This document shows positions 1 to 10,354 of a stretch of DNA of 64,000 bases, in pieces (the stretch's first letter is position 1; the number at the start of each line of letters is the position of its first letter). Under the pieces are notes generated by a model, which had not been told where the DNA came from, made no database searches, and saw only the letters and a program-made list of their open reading frames with translations. The position numbers and the translations under genes were made by a program. Source of the DNA: Calothrix sp. PCC 7103 (GTDB lineage Bacteria; Cyanobacteriota; Cyanobacteriia; Cyanobacteriales; Nostocaceae); the NCBI RefSeq assembly GCF_000331305.1, contig NZ_KB217478.1, positions 6,683,646 through 6,747,645 on the forward strand, given 5' to 3'.

Positions 1-223
1 CTGTTCCTTAAACGGGTGTGGAGTCGGAATCTGGAGTGCGCGTATTGCGAGATTTTATGCAATCTGTTTTATGGGTTGTAAGTGGGAGAAGTGGCGCAAT
101 TTTTAATCCTCGACTAAAATCCTAAAACTTGAAATAAATGAGCGAAGATATTTATAATTATCCCCGCAAGAAAGGAAGATATTAAATCTCCTTTACATCA
201 CGAGGAGAATGAGGAAGGAGTTT

Positions 224-1609
224 TTAAACTAATACAGTACCCTTCATAAAATCTGGTTTAGAAACTTGAAAGATTTCTAAAATAGTTGGGGCTATGGAAA
301 GCAGCGATACCTTATCTTGATGAATAGAGTGTTCACGACTTGGTTTGCGAATCCATAAAATACCATCTGGATGATGCATACCGCTCTTAATATCTTCTAT
401 TTGGTAAAAAATATTAAAGAATGAAATTGAATGCTCTTTGGTTGCAATATAAAGTGTTGCATTATTCGGCAGTTGACCAAAAATTCCACATCCTGCAAAA
501 ATTTCTGACCCTTTACGCTTTAATCGCATGACTGGTTGTTTATCCACTTCTAATGCTGCAAGATGCTGTTCTGCTTCAACAGCATCTTGCTCATTTTCAA
601 ATCGAATGAAAAACTCTTCTGCCATGACGGGGGTACAAACGTAAGCACTCTTAATACCTGCAAAATTAAGCAAATTTTCAAACTTGCGAGGTCTATAGAG
701 TCGTTTTCCTCCTGTAACCTCGTAGGTGAGGCAGGGCTGTTGACTTAATGCTGTGTTAAGAATTAAAGTTGTATTGTTATCAGCTAATTTCAAGAAATTA
801 CCTATTAATTTGTCCATTTCCTTATAGCCGAGCAGGACAGCATCTTCGTATTCCATTTGCTCTTGTGCTGAGGGCTTGACATCAAACTTATCTGGCTCCA
901 TGTTACGCCAGTACATATGCTGAAAGTGAGCTGTGCTATTTAGGAAAAAAGTAGAAAAGTGGGGTTTGAATTTTCGATAGTACCAACAGAATAAATCGAA
1001 CTGAAGCTTATCTGCAATAGTTGCGCGCTGCCAGCGATACTTACTAGTCTTTTTTTCCTGCACAAGTTGCTGAATAATTGCGCCAATAGTAGATATAGAA
1101 AGACCATGTGAAATCATAAAGCCAAGGAAATTCAGGTAATCTACTTGGCTAAAGGGAATAGAGTTATTGGTATGTTCTTGGACTTGCTTTTGTACGAAGT
1201 TAAAGTATGGCAGTAATTCATCAGAATTGGGAGCAATTTTAGTACTCCAGAAATCTGGCATTATATATCCATTTAAGGGCGAGTTATAAGTAACATTCAT
1301 GCTGCCACATACCCAGATCCGCAATCCTGCGTCAGAGAGAACATCCCAAATACACTTCGATTTAAGTTTATGTCCTTCATCAAGAAGAAACACTTGATGT
1401 TCGCTATAAGGAATGCCTGAATGTACTGTCACCCATTGAATCCAAGGTTCTAGTAATGGTGGTTTTTCTTCCGCATCAGTTACGTAAACTTCTGACTCTT
1501 CATAGAACCGCTTGAAGTTGGGTAGCTTTCCTTCTTGAATAAACTGTTGCATCAACGAGGGGGAAAGTTCGTTGAATTCTAAGAAGATAACAGATTTATT
1601 TGTTTCCAT
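224..1609 (-). CDS. Alkaline-phosphatase-superfamily (phosphodiesterase/sulfatase-like) protein
   Basis: A 461-residue protein that opens with VIFLEFNELSPSLMQQF (about residues 7-23), the usual beta-strand start of the type I phosphodiesterase/nucleotide pyrophosphatase branch of the alkaline phosphatase superfamily. A WVTVHSG stretch near residue 65 is the likely nucleophile Thr region. Near the C-terminus GMHHPDGILWIRKP and a SIAPTILEIF tail match the family's metal-site His/Asp loop and closing helix. I see no signal peptide, so it is probably cytoplasmic. It is the last gene of the minus-strand polysaccharide locus, 41 nt after a GT2 gene. Family members in such loci are often assigned only by fold, so the substrate (a nucleotide sugar, phosphodiester or sulfate) is unknown. 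Confidence 0.75.
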   Translation of the reverse strand: METNKSVIFLEFNELSPSLMQQFIQEGKLPNFKRFYEESEVYVTDAEEKPPLLEPWIQWVTVHSGIPYSEHQVFLLDEGHKLKSKCIWDVLSDAGLRIWVCGSMNVTYNSPLNGYIMPDFWSTKIAPNSDELLPYFNFVQKQVQEHTNNSIPFSQVDYLNFLGFMISHGLSISTIGAIIQQLVQEKKTSKYRWQRATIADKLQFDLFCWYYRKFKPHFSTFFLNSTAHFQHMYWRNMEPDKFDVKPSAQEQMEYEDAVLLGYKEMDKLIGNFLKLADNNTTLILNTALSQQPCLTYEVTGGKRLYRPRKFENLLNFAGIKSAYVCTPVMAEEFFIRFENEQDAVEAEQHLAALEVDKQPVMRLKRKGSEIFAGCGIFGQLPNNATLYIATKEHSISFFNIFYQIEDIKSGMHHPDGILWIRKPSREHSIHQDKVSLLSIAPTILEIFQVSKPDFMKGTVLV

Positions 1610-1650
1610 AGTTGAATATTTTAGTATTGTTAAGCTTTATAAGGTATCAA

Positions 1651-2823
1651 TTACCAGCTACATATTCGTAGTACTTTGTGTCGAAATAATTGATAAGCAT
1701 AGCCAGAAAAGTGAGCAGTGGGCATGGTTATTAAAGCTACTCCACAGAAAAACCAGCGGATCAGGAATGAGGGGTTCTCTTTTTCTTTACTTCTCCAAAT
1801 TTCTGTATTAAAGTTGTTATGAAACTTCAAATTTACCCGTATACTTTCTATGAAAGGCAGTAGCAGACCAAATGGAATAAGTTCTATTGCGGGTACTCTT
1901 AACTGCGGGAATAATAAATCTACAAATAGCATGAAAAGTGTGATAGACATCATTAAAAATGGTAATTGCCCCCTCAATTGCAATTTGTCGGAATGCTTAG
2001 TTGTTGTTAAGTAACGACCTCTACCATATTTAAAATATTGAAGGTATAAAGAATTCCATGTTTTCCTAGAATAGTACCAAACACAAATTTTTGAACTAAT
2101 GTATATACTTTTGTTCTTTTGACAAATTAAGTATTGATTAACTTTTCCATTTTGATTAGGGATTTTAGAGATATCAACATTAGAGTTAATCAATCGTATA
2201 TTGAGTTCGGCATCTTCATTAATCGAAGCATTAACATTATAGCCAGATACTTTGAGTAAAGCATTTTTCCAAAAACACCCTAAATAAACTGTTTCAGCAT
2301 AACCGTCATAATTAGGATTCCGATATTTTGCGCCTCCATTACCCAAAAAACTCTTAGAAGCTAGAGCAACACCCGCCTGAAAGGCAGTTTTAGCAGCAAA
2401 ACGCTGTGCCCCACCAACATTCACAGCATCGGATTCGAGCAGAGCTTCTACACAGCGTTCAATATAGTCAAGCGCATAGTCCGAATGGGCATCTGCTCTA
2501 AGAAAGATATCTCCAGTAGAATTCTCCAAAATCAAATTAAGACCAGGAGCTTGAACCTTTTGAGTGTTATTAAGAAGTTTTACTTTAGGGTCTTCTAGAG
2601 ACAATCTTTTGACAATCTCTTGAGTACCATCTGTGCTACCACCGTCAGCAATGAAAATTTCAATTAAGTTTGGATATGCAGTTGATAGAAAAGTTTGGAT
2701 AACTCGTTCTATATTTGCAGATTCATTGTACGTAGGAATAGCTATTGATACAGTAGGGAATGCTTTTAGATACTGCTCATTTAGCCTTTGTGGGTTTAAA
2801 GATTGACTACTGCTTGTATACAT
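1651..2823 (-). CDS. Family 2 glycosyltransferase, ExoA-like, membrane-anchored
   Basis: A 390-residue GT2 enzyme. It starts its GT-A fold with VSIAIPTYNESANIERV (about residues 25-41), followed by ADGGSTDGTQE and RADAHSDY, where DAH replaces the common DAD divalent-metal motif. Two C-terminal hydrophobic stretches (around MMSITLFMLFVDLLF and ELIPFGLLLPF) suggest membrane anchoring, as in succinoglycan ExoA-type transferases. Its start overlaps the end of the upstream GT4 gene by 28 nt, which indicates translational coupling in the polysaccharide operon. It probably adds one sugar to the lipid-linked repeat unit. The donor and acceptor cannot be read from sequence. Confidence 0.85.
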   Translation of the reverse strand: MYTSSSQSLNPQRLNEQYLKAFPTVSIAIPTYNESANIERVIQTFLSTAYPNLIEIFIADGGSTDGTQEIVKRLSLEDPKVKLLNNTQKVQAPGLNLILENSTGDIFLRADAHSDYALDYIERCVEALLESDAVNVGGAQRFAAKTAFQAGVALASKSFLGNGGAKYRNPNYDGYAETVYLGCFWKNALLKVSGYNVNASINEDAELNIRLINSNVDISKIPNQNGKVNQYLICQKNKSIYISSKICVWYYSRKTWNSLYLQYFKYGRGRYLTTTKHSDKLQLRGQLPFLMMSITLFMLFVDLLFPQLRVPAIELIPFGLLLPFIESIRVNLKFHNNFNTEIWRSKEKENPSFLIRWFFCGVALITMPTAHFSGYAYQLFRHKVLRICSW

Positions 2824-4013
2824 TGGATAAAAGTTTGTTCCAGTTGATTAGAGACTTGCTTCTTGCTGAATTTATCAACACAGTAATTCCTGCAACGTTT
2901 ACGGACTGAAAGACTGAATCCCTGTTTTAGCCAATAACTGATACCTCTAGCAATCGCGTCTGGTGTACTGTCTTCAAATAAAAACTCTTTACCCAAAGGA
3001 CTTAAAACCTCTGGACTAGCTCCTATAGGTGTTGCAATAACTGGAGTTCCACAAGCTAGAGATTCAATTGTCACTAGACCAAATCCCTCGTATGCTAACG
3101 TTGGAAGCGTGAATAAGTCAGCTGCCTGGTAATACATTGGAAGAAGTTCTTCAGGAACGAAACCAATTAGCTTTACATTATTTTCAAGATTATACTGCTG
3201 AATCATTTGCCGAAAATCTTCTTCAAGGTATCCGGTTCCACCAATCAGCAGCAAAATATTGGGAAAATTTTGCACAACTGATTTTATGGCAGTAATGAGG
3301 TTTTCTATTCCCATTCTTGCCACTAGGCGCCTAACAGTTAGCAATATGGGACGGTCTTGAGGCAGTACTAATTTTTGGCGAACAATAAAATTATTTTCTA
3401 CAAAATTAAATTTTTCCGTATCTACGCATAAAGGAAGAGAGATCACTTTTTGTTCGTCAATATTTCCATAAAGTTGTTTCATGTCATTCTTCATAAATTG
3501 ACTACGCACTATTACTTGATGAGTAGTAGCCAATATTTTATTTTCCAAAGACTTGACCCAATGATTAACTATTCGAGCTACGGGTTTAAGCTGTCCGTAC
3601 TTTCCTCGTACAACATCTAGATTTATTTCACTATATGCAGACGCATGATAAACATATACACAAGGTAAATCAGGTAGCACTTTGTCGAGAGCAGCCTTCT
3701 GGAATGGGTTGTGGACATAAGCAATATCAAATGGGAATTGTTTATGTAAATTAGTTATTAAATTAGGAAGATTGATCAGTGTGAAAAGTGGGTAGACTCT
3801 GTAAAATTTAGAGTTTTTAAGAGGGCTGAAGTAACGGTAGAATTCGTATTCACTCTTGACTTCATGTCGAGGTGTATTTTTTTGATATCGTCTACTAACT
3901 AAAGTGATGTGATACCCTAAGTTCGCAAGTCCTTCAATCTCAGGTAATAAGCTTTTACAAACTCCTCCTGTATAGTCTGGACAAAATAGATCTGTTAAGC
4001 AAAGGATATGCAT
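2796..4013 (-). CDS. Family 4 glycosyltransferase
   Basis: A 405-residue GT-B enzyme. The N-terminal Rossmann half starts MHILCLTDLFCPDYTGGVCK with the Gly-Gly acceptor loop. The C-terminal half carries ILLTVRRLVARMGIENLI and the donor-site EX7E motif in EGFGLVTIESLACGTPVIA (about residues 313-331). Length is normal for GT4. It lies between the Wzy-like polymerase and the ExoA-like GT2 on the same strand and shares 28 nt with the latter. It is inferred to transfer one sugar during repeat-unit assembly on the cytoplasmic membrane face. The sugar is unknown. Confidence 0.88.
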   Translation of the reverse strand: MHILCLTDLFCPDYTGGVCKSLLPEIEGLANLGYHITLVSRRYQKNTPRHEVKSEYEFYRYFSPLKNSKFYRVYPLFTLINLPNLITNLHKQFPFDIAYVHNPFQKAALDKVLPDLPCVYVYHASAYSEINLDVVRGKYGQLKPVARIVNHWVKSLENKILATTHQVIVRSQFMKNDMKQLYGNIDEQKVISLPLCVDTEKFNFVENNFIVRQKLVLPQDRPILLTVRRLVARMGIENLITAIKSVVQNFPNILLLIGGTGYLEEDFRQMIQQYNLENNVKLIGFVPEELLPMYYQAADLFTLPTLAYEGFGLVTIESLACGTPVIATPIGASPEVLSPLGKEFLFEDSTPDAIARGISYWLKQGFSLSVRKRCRNYCVDKFSKKQVSNQLEQTFIQCIQAVVNL

Positions 4014-4047
4014 AAGTTTATGTCACTCTAATAAATTAATATAAGCA

Positions 4048-5367
4048 TTATAAATTTGTAACTTTAGAGCTTTTACCCATTACAAATGCAAGCGGCAAAA
4101 ACACACATAAAGTAATAAGTCTTGCAGAAACAAACCCAGCTATATCGGCTTCCCAAAAAACAGCACTGAATAAAAATATACAAGCATATATAGCAACAGA
4201 AGGTAAACCAAAGTTTAATCGTATAAAGTATTTATACAAAAAATTAATTAGTAATCCAAATATAAAAGCAAATATTAATGCACCAACTATGTGAAAGTTG
4301 ATATAGCCTTCACTTGTAATACCAGCAGATGCAGATGTTCCCGTCCCTGCAAAAAATCGTGCATAATATGTTTCCGCAAAAATTTTACCAAAACTTACAG
4401 TAGGTTTATCTTCCCAAATTTGGCGAGGTATCCATACAGTAAAAATAGGTAATAATGTTTGTCCGTACTGAAAGTCCATTACACTGGGGGTATCTCTAAT
4501 CGTATAAACGAAGGAGTCAAAAGTATGAAAGCGTAAAATAAATTGTGTGATCAAAGGTTCAACTTCAAGTGATTTATAAAAACTTGCAATTGCATCTATT
4601 AATTGATTAAAATCACCTATTTCTCTATACAAATTAAAGATTGGAAATATAAAAACTAGCACAAATATTCCAATTAAAAAAACTATAGGGTTTATTCTTG
4701 TTTTTACATAATTCCATATAATAATTGCTATAACTATAGGATTTATAAAAACTCCTTTAGAGCCAGACAATAGTCCAAGTAACAATAATAAAGGTAAAAG
4801 AAAAAAACATATAAAAATTTTGCTCGAACCATTTTTTAAAAATTTAGTAAAATGGCTGGCAAAAGTAAAATTAATCAAAAACATTCCTATAGCAAGATAG
4901 CCTTGACCGCCAGCAGTTAAAGTTTCTTGCTTATCGCTAAGATAAGCATCTAATCCTCCAAAAGATTGAATAAGGAGCCAATGAATTATCAAACCAAATA
5001 CTAATATTAAATATGAGGCAGGTTGAAAGATATTTTTATCCCAAGTAGTTGGAAGCTTAGGGAATAAGTTTACCAAGTTATGAACCCAACGAGAGTAATA
5101 ACCCATTAAGAATGCAAGGAAAGATAAAGTCGAGTAAAATAACGCTAGATTGAACGCATTTTCTGTTGCATTATCAAAAGGAGGTGAACCAAGTATTTCA
5201 GAACCTATTGTTAAATCATAAATGGGACGAAGAACAAACAGAAGAATAAAATAAGCGGAAGAAAAGTATAAAGGCTCAAAAGGATCAACTTTCCTTTTTT
5301 TTACTATAACTATTAAAAAAGGGAATAATGATGTAAAACTGATAAGAGTAAGTAAGAAAATTGTCAT
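4048..5367 (-). CDS. Oligosaccharide repeat-unit polymerase (Wzy-like membrane protein)
   Basis: A 439-residue, very hydrophobic protein with about ten to twelve predicted membrane segments and a large soluble loop near residues 250-330 containing FRFHTFDSF-like and WIPRQIWEDKP stretches. Such a loop between membrane helices is typical of O-antigen polymerases, which join repeat units at the periplasmic face. Its position inside a cluster with a Wzx flippase and several glycosyltransferases supports the call. Sequence identity between Wzy proteins is low, so the assignment rests on topology and context. The gene is strongly AT-rich, as is common for wzy genes. Confidence 0.72.
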   Translation of the reverse strand: MTIFLLTLISFTSLFPFLIVIVKKRKVDPFEPLYFSSAYFILLFVLRPIYDLTIGSEILGSPPFDNATENAFNLALFYSTLSFLAFLMGYYSRWVHNLVNLFPKLPTTWDKNIFQPASYLILVFGLIIHWLLIQSFGGLDAYLSDKQETLTAGGQGYLAIGMFLINFTFASHFTKFLKNGSSKIFICFFLLPLLLLLGLLSGSKGVFINPIVIAIIIWNYVKTRINPIVFLIGIFVLVFIFPIFNLYREIGDFNQLIDAIASFYKSLEVEPLITQFILRFHTFDSFVYTIRDTPSVMDFQYGQTLLPIFTVWIPRQIWEDKPTVSFGKIFAETYYARFFAGTGTSASAGITSEGYINFHIVGALIFAFIFGLLINFLYKYFIRLNFGLPSVAIYACIFLFSAVFWEADIAGFVSARLITLCVFLPLAFVMGKSSKVTNL

Positions 5368-5387
5368 TACTATCTATTAAGCTAAAT

Positions 5388-6401
5388 TTAATGATGTTTC
5401 CATTTACCTTTAATGCCTTGATAGCCATCACTTAAACCTGTGATGACTGCTTTTGCTACTTTTACTGTCCAACGTCTACGCATAAGATTAAGTAGTGCAA
5501 GAGCAACTCGTGAAGGAGCATAATATATGTGAAAAAAAACTTTCCAAGGAAAGTTAAGCCAGCGATTGGCAAGATAGATACGATTACGAGTCAGATAGTA
5601 ATAACTGCGGAAATTACCAGAGCCTCCAGAACTTTTCGCTAAACCATGATATATAACTGCATCACGAGCAATAACACAACGATGATTATGCTTAAGCGCG
5701 TAGATACAAAAATCTGTTTCTTCCTTATACATAAAAAGTTCTGGGTTAAGAAAGTATCCATACTCTAATACTCTTTGTTCTAAAACACTTTTATGTGCGA
5801 GTAATGCACACCCTTGAGCATCTGGAGATCCCCAAAATTCTTGATTTTGGTCGAAGGAAGTTAATATGCTACTAAAAAATAACTGGGCTGGCCAAACGCT
5901 TGCAGCAAATAAAGTTTTATTGCCACTCTCATCCATTACTCTAGCTCCGACTATTGCTGCTTTTGCTTTCTGTGCTACTAAAACTAGCTTATTCAATATA
6001 TCAGGATTAGTATAAGCATCATTGTTAAGTAGAAAAATATAATCGGCATTTTCTTTTAAGGCATAAGTAATACCTAAGTTACAACCACCGCTAAATCCTA
6101 AGTTTTCCTTATTGGAAATAAGTAATAGTTTTTTATCTAAAGTAGATATTGAACAATCAAACTCTATTTTGTCTCCCATTAAAAGCATTATAGGTTTTGA
6201 GTAGACAGATTCTAAAAATTTATAACTATTTATTGCCCATTTCTCAATTTGCTCTAGTGAATTATTTGTAGAACCATTATCTATTACTAAAACTTGATAA
6301 TTAGAGTACTCAAGTTTTTGTAAAGATTCAAGGCACTTAATTGTGTCTTGCCAACCATTCCAATTTAGAATAATGATATAGATTAGTGGTTGATCAATCA
6401 T
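5388..6401 (-). CDS. Family 2 glycosyltransferase, rhamnosyltransferase-like
   Basis: A 337-residue GT2 protein. It begins YIIILNWNGWQDTIKCLESL, a hallmark of the WcaA/rhamnosyltransferase-like GT2 subgroup, followed by VLVIDNGSTNNS and NLGFSGGCNLGI. The DXD-like position reads FLLNNDAYTNPD, the NNDA form common in this subgroup, and MYKEETDFC is the acceptor-side ED motif. It is 20 nt downstream of wzy's start in the same operon. Given rfbBAC in the locus, a rhamnosyl transfer is plausible but not proven. Confidence 0.85.
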   Translation of the reverse strand: MIDQPLIYIIILNWNGWQDTIKCLESLQKLEYSNYQVLVIDNGSTNNSLEQIEKWAINSYKFLESVYSKPIMLLMGDKIEFDCSISTLDKKLLLISNKENLGFSGGCNLGITYALKENADYIFLLNNDAYTNPDILNKLVLVAQKAKAAIVGARVMDESGNKTLFAASVWPAQLFFSSILTSFDQNQEFWGSPDAQGCALLAHKSVLEQRVLEYGYFLNPELFMYKEETDFCIYALKHNHRCVIARDAVIYHGLAKSSGGSGNFRSYYYLTRNRIYLANRWLNFPWKVFFHIYYAPSRVALALLNLMRRRWTVKVAKAVITGLSDGYQGIKGKWKHH

Positions 6402-6498
6402 TGCTTATAGTAATATTTACTAAATTTAATTTACTCGATTTACTGCAACATAACTATATGTTGAATTTATTACTTAATTCCTTACCTTAATATAACTA

Positions 6499-7752
6499 TT
6501 ACGTTTTTTTATTGTAAATTTTATTTAAATTAAAGTTGAAAATAATTTTTTCCATCTGTTCAACAGAATTTTCCCAAGTAAATTGTTTACTCATTAAATT
6601 TCCATTAGTAGCTACATAATTTATATATTCTTTATTCGTAATAAGTTTAATTAACCCATTAGCAATGCTATCTGGATTTTGCGCTTCAACAACTTCAGCC
6701 GTTTCACCATGAATAGCATAAGACTCAGTACCGTATTGTGTAGTAATAACAGGTAGACCACATGCCATAGCTTCCAAAGGAAATAAAGGGAAGCTTTCAT
6801 ACCAGGAAGCACTAAGTAAAATATCAGCATTTCGATATGCGTTAGCAAGTTCTTCAGGCTGAAGAAAGCCCAGTGATTCATAATGAGTAACATCATTTTC
6901 AGGGGGAAGTATAGCGCTTCCATAGACAAGCCATCTAATATTTAATTCTGGTATTTGGTTTCTTACAAGCTTAACAGCTTCTGCCATTTCTTTAAAACCT
7001 TTCCATGCTACTTTTCTACCACCGTAGCTGATTATCTTAATTTCTTGGGAGTAAGATGCTAACTTAGGTTCTCCATTAAAAATTGAATGATTTATAGCAT
7101 TTTGACATAATTGTATTTTGGAATTAGGAACCTCAACTTCAAGCTTTGCTTTTAACCAGGGAGAATTAGCAATCATGTTTAGACCGAGAGAATAGCTAGC
7201 TCTAGAATCGTATTCAGTTAATAATGGCTCTTCAAAATCATCCTTAAATATTGGTTCAAAATGTTGCATAAAGTAATATTTTGAACCTTTACCATATAAA
7301 GCAACTGGTAATGCAGTTGTAAAACTAGTGGCGATCGTCACATCTGCGGCGGGAATTATTTGACGTATATATAACAGACTAATTGCTCGTTGCAGGTCAT
7401 AAGAAAGAAACCGATGATCAATTAGTAAAGCAAGCGATGTTATTAATTTTTGCAACTTATCAAGTATTTTATTCAATAAATTTTTATTAAAAGTAATACT
7501 GAGTTTAACAAATAACAAAGCTATACTCATTAGTAAGTTTATAACAAATTTAAATCGTTGAGAAAAGGGTAATGAAACTATGGCTAAATCACTGGTATCA
7601 AACCATGCAGGTTTACTAGAAGGTAGAATTGGTATAATCTTAACTTTATGACCTCGCTTTGCTAAACCAGAAGCGTATTCCATTACACATAATATTCCGC
7701 CGCTGAATTTTATTTTTGAAAGTGGTGGGATAACAATGTTAATATTTGCCAT
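6499..7752 (-). CDS. Family 4 glycosyltransferase
   Basis: A 417-residue GT-B protein. The N-terminus INIVIPPLSKIKFSGGILCV contains the Gly-Gly loop. A long insertion near residues 70-120 is rich in hydrophobic and basic residues and could touch the membrane. The C-terminal half holds ISYGGRKVAWKGFKEMAEAV and the donor motif YESFPLFPLEAMACGLPVI. The gene is preceded by a 166-nt AT-rich gap after glf and followed by a 97-nt gap, so an internal promoter is possible. It is inferred to add one residue of the repeat unit. Confidence 0.86.
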   Translation of the reverse strand: MANINIVIPPLSKIKFSGGILCVMEYASGLAKRGHKVKIIPILPSSKPAWFDTSDLAIVSLPFSQRFKFVINLLMSIALLFVKLSITFNKNLLNKILDKLQKLITSLALLIDHRFLSYDLQRAISLLYIRQIIPAADVTIATSFTTALPVALYGKGSKYYFMQHFEPIFKDDFEEPLLTEYDSRASYSLGLNMIANSPWLKAKLEVEVPNSKIQLCQNAINHSIFNGEPKLASYSQEIKIISYGGRKVAWKGFKEMAEAVKLVRNQIPELNIRWLVYGSAILPPENDVTHYESLGFLQPEELANAYRNADILLSASWYESFPLFPLEAMACGLPVITTQYGTESYAIHGETAEVVEAQNPDSIANGLIKLITNKEYINYVATNGNLMSKQFTWENSVEQMEKIIFNFNLNKIYNKKT

Positions 7753-7918
7753 AGTGATTTTTTAGATTGTTAGACTTAAAATATTACTATTTCTTAATTC
7801 AATACGTGAGCTTGCTGGATTTCTACTATAACTGTGATGATTATTTTAATAGTATCTATAGTACCTTTAATAAATTTTATGTAGTTTTAGATGATTAGCA
7901 TTTTACAAACTTATTTAC

Positions 7919-9040
7919 CTATACAGCTATTTCTTTTTCAAACAACCCCAGTGCCCTAAGAGTTGCCTGATCCATATCGTAATATTTATAATCTGCAAGC
8001 CTTCCAGCAAACAGCACACTACCATTAAGCTTCTCAACCTCCTTTAAGTAAAGCTCACACCGTTCCCGATTTTCCTCACGAGGAATAGGATAATAAGGGT
8101 CATTTTTACCTGGTACGAAAGGTTGTGGATACTCCATTACTAAAGTAGTTTTAGGCAAAGTCTGTCCTGAAAGATATTTCTGTTCAGTAATGCGAGTTAT
8201 ATCATATTCATTTGGATAATTAACTGTACCTACTTCCTGGTAACACTCTTGATCTAAAGTATCAAACTGGAAGCGTAGACTCCGGTAAGGCAATTCACCA
8301 TGCATGTAATCAAAAAAATTATCAAGTGGCCCTGTACAGATAATTCGGTTAAACTTTATATCATTAATGATTTCACGATAATCTGTGTTGAGAAGTAATT
8401 TTATATTTGGGTGAGCAAGCATCCGACGAAACATTTCTGTATATCCGTGCTTGGGCATTGCTTGATAAGTATCTTGGAAGTAGCGATTATCTCGACTGAT
8501 GTAAACTGGAACTCGTCCTGTTACGCCACGATCTAATTCCTCTGGCTTAAGTTCCCACTGTTTAGTTGTATAGCGCAAAAACACATTTTCATAAATATAG
8601 TTAGCTAAAAATTCCAATTCTCCATTAGCACTTTCACGCAACTTGAGAATTGGAACTTTTACTCCAAAACCAAACTTTTCCAAAAGTAATTCTTCTAGCT
8701 TCTCAGCATAACGAGGAGGAAAAAGTGCGTATAGTGAATTTAAATTAAATGGTATTGGAACCTTTTTTCCTTCTATTACACCGAGCACATGATGAAAATA
8801 GTGGCGCCATTCAGTGAATTGAGAAAGGTAATCCCAAACTTTTTTAGATTTGGTATGAAAGATGTGAGGTCCGTATTTATGAACTAAAATACCATGCTCG
8901 TTGTAATAATCGTATGCATTTCCAGCAATATGGTCTCGTCGCTCTACAATTAGCACTTTCTGGGCAAGTTGAGTTGCAATTCGTTCAGCCAACACACAAG
9001 CTGAGTATCCAGCCCCTATTATCAACCAATTAACTTTCAT
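7919..9040 (-). CDS. glf: UDP-galactopyranose mutase
   Basis: A 373-residue flavoprotein of normal Glf length. The FAD-binding start WLIIGAGYSACVLAERIA lies at residues 5-22, followed by VERRDHIAGNAYDYYNEHGI and the conserved YGPHIFHTKS. Arg residues in RVPVYISRDNRYFQDTYQ and the C-terminal FAGRLADYKYYDMDQ match the active-site and FAD-contact regions of the family. It converts UDP-galactopyranose to UDP-galactofuranose. Its presence implies that the polysaccharide made by this locus contains galactofuranose. It sits 27 nt after the flippase gene. Confidence 0.96.
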   Translation of the reverse strand: MKVNWLIIGAGYSACVLAERIATQLAQKVLIVERRDHIAGNAYDYYNEHGILVHKYGPHIFHTKSKKVWDYLSQFTEWRHYFHHVLGVIEGKKVPIPFNLNSLYALFPPRYAEKLEELLLEKFGFGVKVPILKLRESANGELEFLANYIYENVFLRYTTKQWELKPEELDRGVTGRVPVYISRDNRYFQDTYQAMPKHGYTEMFRRMLAHPNIKLLLNTDYREIINDIKFNRIICTGPLDNFFDYMHGELPYRSLRFQFDTLDQECYQEVGTVNYPNEYDITRITEQKYLSGQTLPKTTLVMEYPQPFVPGKNDPYYPIPREENRERCELYLKEVEKLNGSVLFAGRLADYKYYDMDQATLRALGLFEKEIAV

Positions 9041-9067
9041 ACTGTATCCCTTTGCCTTTCTATAAAC

Positions 9068-10354
9068 TTATTTATTAGTTTCAATTCTCCAAGCCTGATG
9101 TAGAGCCAAACCTTTACGCCAAAGCAAAATATACATTGCTACGGTAACAAATGCCTCCGATAATACGACCGTCCAAACCATCCCTAAAGTACCAAAGCGT
9201 TGAGTGAAAATCACAGCTAATGATAGGTTTATAAATCCTGCAATAATAATGATGGTATTAAAAGCACGGTCTAGTCCAAGAGGCACCATCCATTGGATTC
9301 CTAGTACATTACTTAGAGCAATCAGAGGTATTAACAGTATCAGAACGCGCAACAATGGAATGGTAGGTTCAAATTTTGCTCCCAATAGAATATGCACAAT
9401 TGTAGGCGCTGTTAATGCTAAAGCTCCTGCTAAAAATAAACCACCTATCCCCATTACAAGCATACTAATGCTCGCTAACTTCGCAGCTCGCCTAGAATCA
9501 TTAGCTAATAAATAGCTCATCCTGGGAAACATTGCTTGCGATAAAGGCCCCATCAAGCTCAATATACTTCTAGTAATTCGCTCTGCTCCCCCATAAAAGG
9601 CTACCTGCTCTACTGATGCAAGTAACCCTAAAATGAAAGTGTTGGCAGTTGTGTAAAGGCTCGATGAACTTTGATACAAAAACATACTCCAGCCCATTCG
9701 TAAAGCCTTTAAAGCTGAAGCAAAACGAGGAAATTGCCAGGGTATTTCACGATACATCCATGCCAACATAAATCCAGAAGCTAACAAGCCAGCAAATGCT
9801 TGCAGAGCTAGCACTTTCCATCCATCATCAGAAGTTTTAATCCAAACAAACATAGCTACAGAGGCAAATGTACGAACTCCTAAATCCAGCATTGCCGGAG
9901 GTTGCATTCTTTCAATTCCTTGGAAGTACCAAAGAGGAGCAATCCCTTGAGCTATAGCGATTAGCCAAGCCCAGACTAAATAATCAGGATGCTGTTTAAA
10001 AGCAGGTACATATAAACTCATTAATAATACTACCAGCCCTGAAGCTAAAAGTAGCAATCCAAAAGCACCTATGACACTGGCAACTATTTCTGGTATCTGT
10101 TCTTTATTATCCCGATAGCGAGCGATTTCCCGCGTAGCAGATAAATTAAAGCCGTAGTCCAGCACCACTATCAGCCATTGAGCCGAAGTCTGAGCAAATA
10201 TCACTAATCCCCATGCCTCCGGACCAAGTACTCTTGCCAAGTAAGGAATAGTCATTAAAGGTAATAGATATCTACCTATTTGAACTATGAAAAGTGATAA
10301 AGCATTTTGGGTAACTGAATGACTTAAAATTCGACTTAGAAATTTATTTGCCAT
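9068..10354 (-). CDS. Polysaccharide flippase (Wzx/RfbX family)
   Basis: A 428-residue protein with about twelve hydrophobic segments. The N-terminal region ALSLFIVQIGRYLLPLMTIP and YLARVLGPEAWGLVIFAQT match the MOP-superfamily polysaccharide exporters (RfbX/Wzx). It is expected to move undecaprenyl-linked repeat units across the cytoplasmic membrane, handing them to the Wzy-like polymerase encoded 3.7 kb downstream. It lies between rfbC (272-nt AT-rich gap) and glf. GC content is higher here than in the following glycosyltransferase genes. Confidence 0.9.
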   Translation of the reverse strand: MANKFLSRILSHSVTQNALSLFIVQIGRYLLPLMTIPYLARVLGPEAWGLVIFAQTSAQWLIVVLDYGFNLSATREIARYRDNKEQIPEIVASVIGAFGLLLLASGLVVLLMSLYVPAFKQHPDYLVWAWLIAIAQGIAPLWYFQGIERMQPPAMLDLGVRTFASVAMFVWIKTSDDGWKVLALQAFAGLLASGFMLAWMYREIPWQFPRFASALKALRMGWSMFLYQSSSSLYTTANTFILGLLASVEQVAFYGGAERITRSILSLMGPLSQAMFPRMSYLLANDSRRAAKLASISMLVMGIGGLFLAGALALTAPTIVHILLGAKFEPTIPLLRVLILLIPLIALSNVLGIQWMVPLGLDRAFNTIIIIAGFINLSLAVIFTQRFGTLGMVWTVVLSEAFVTVAMYILLWRKGLALHQAWRIETNK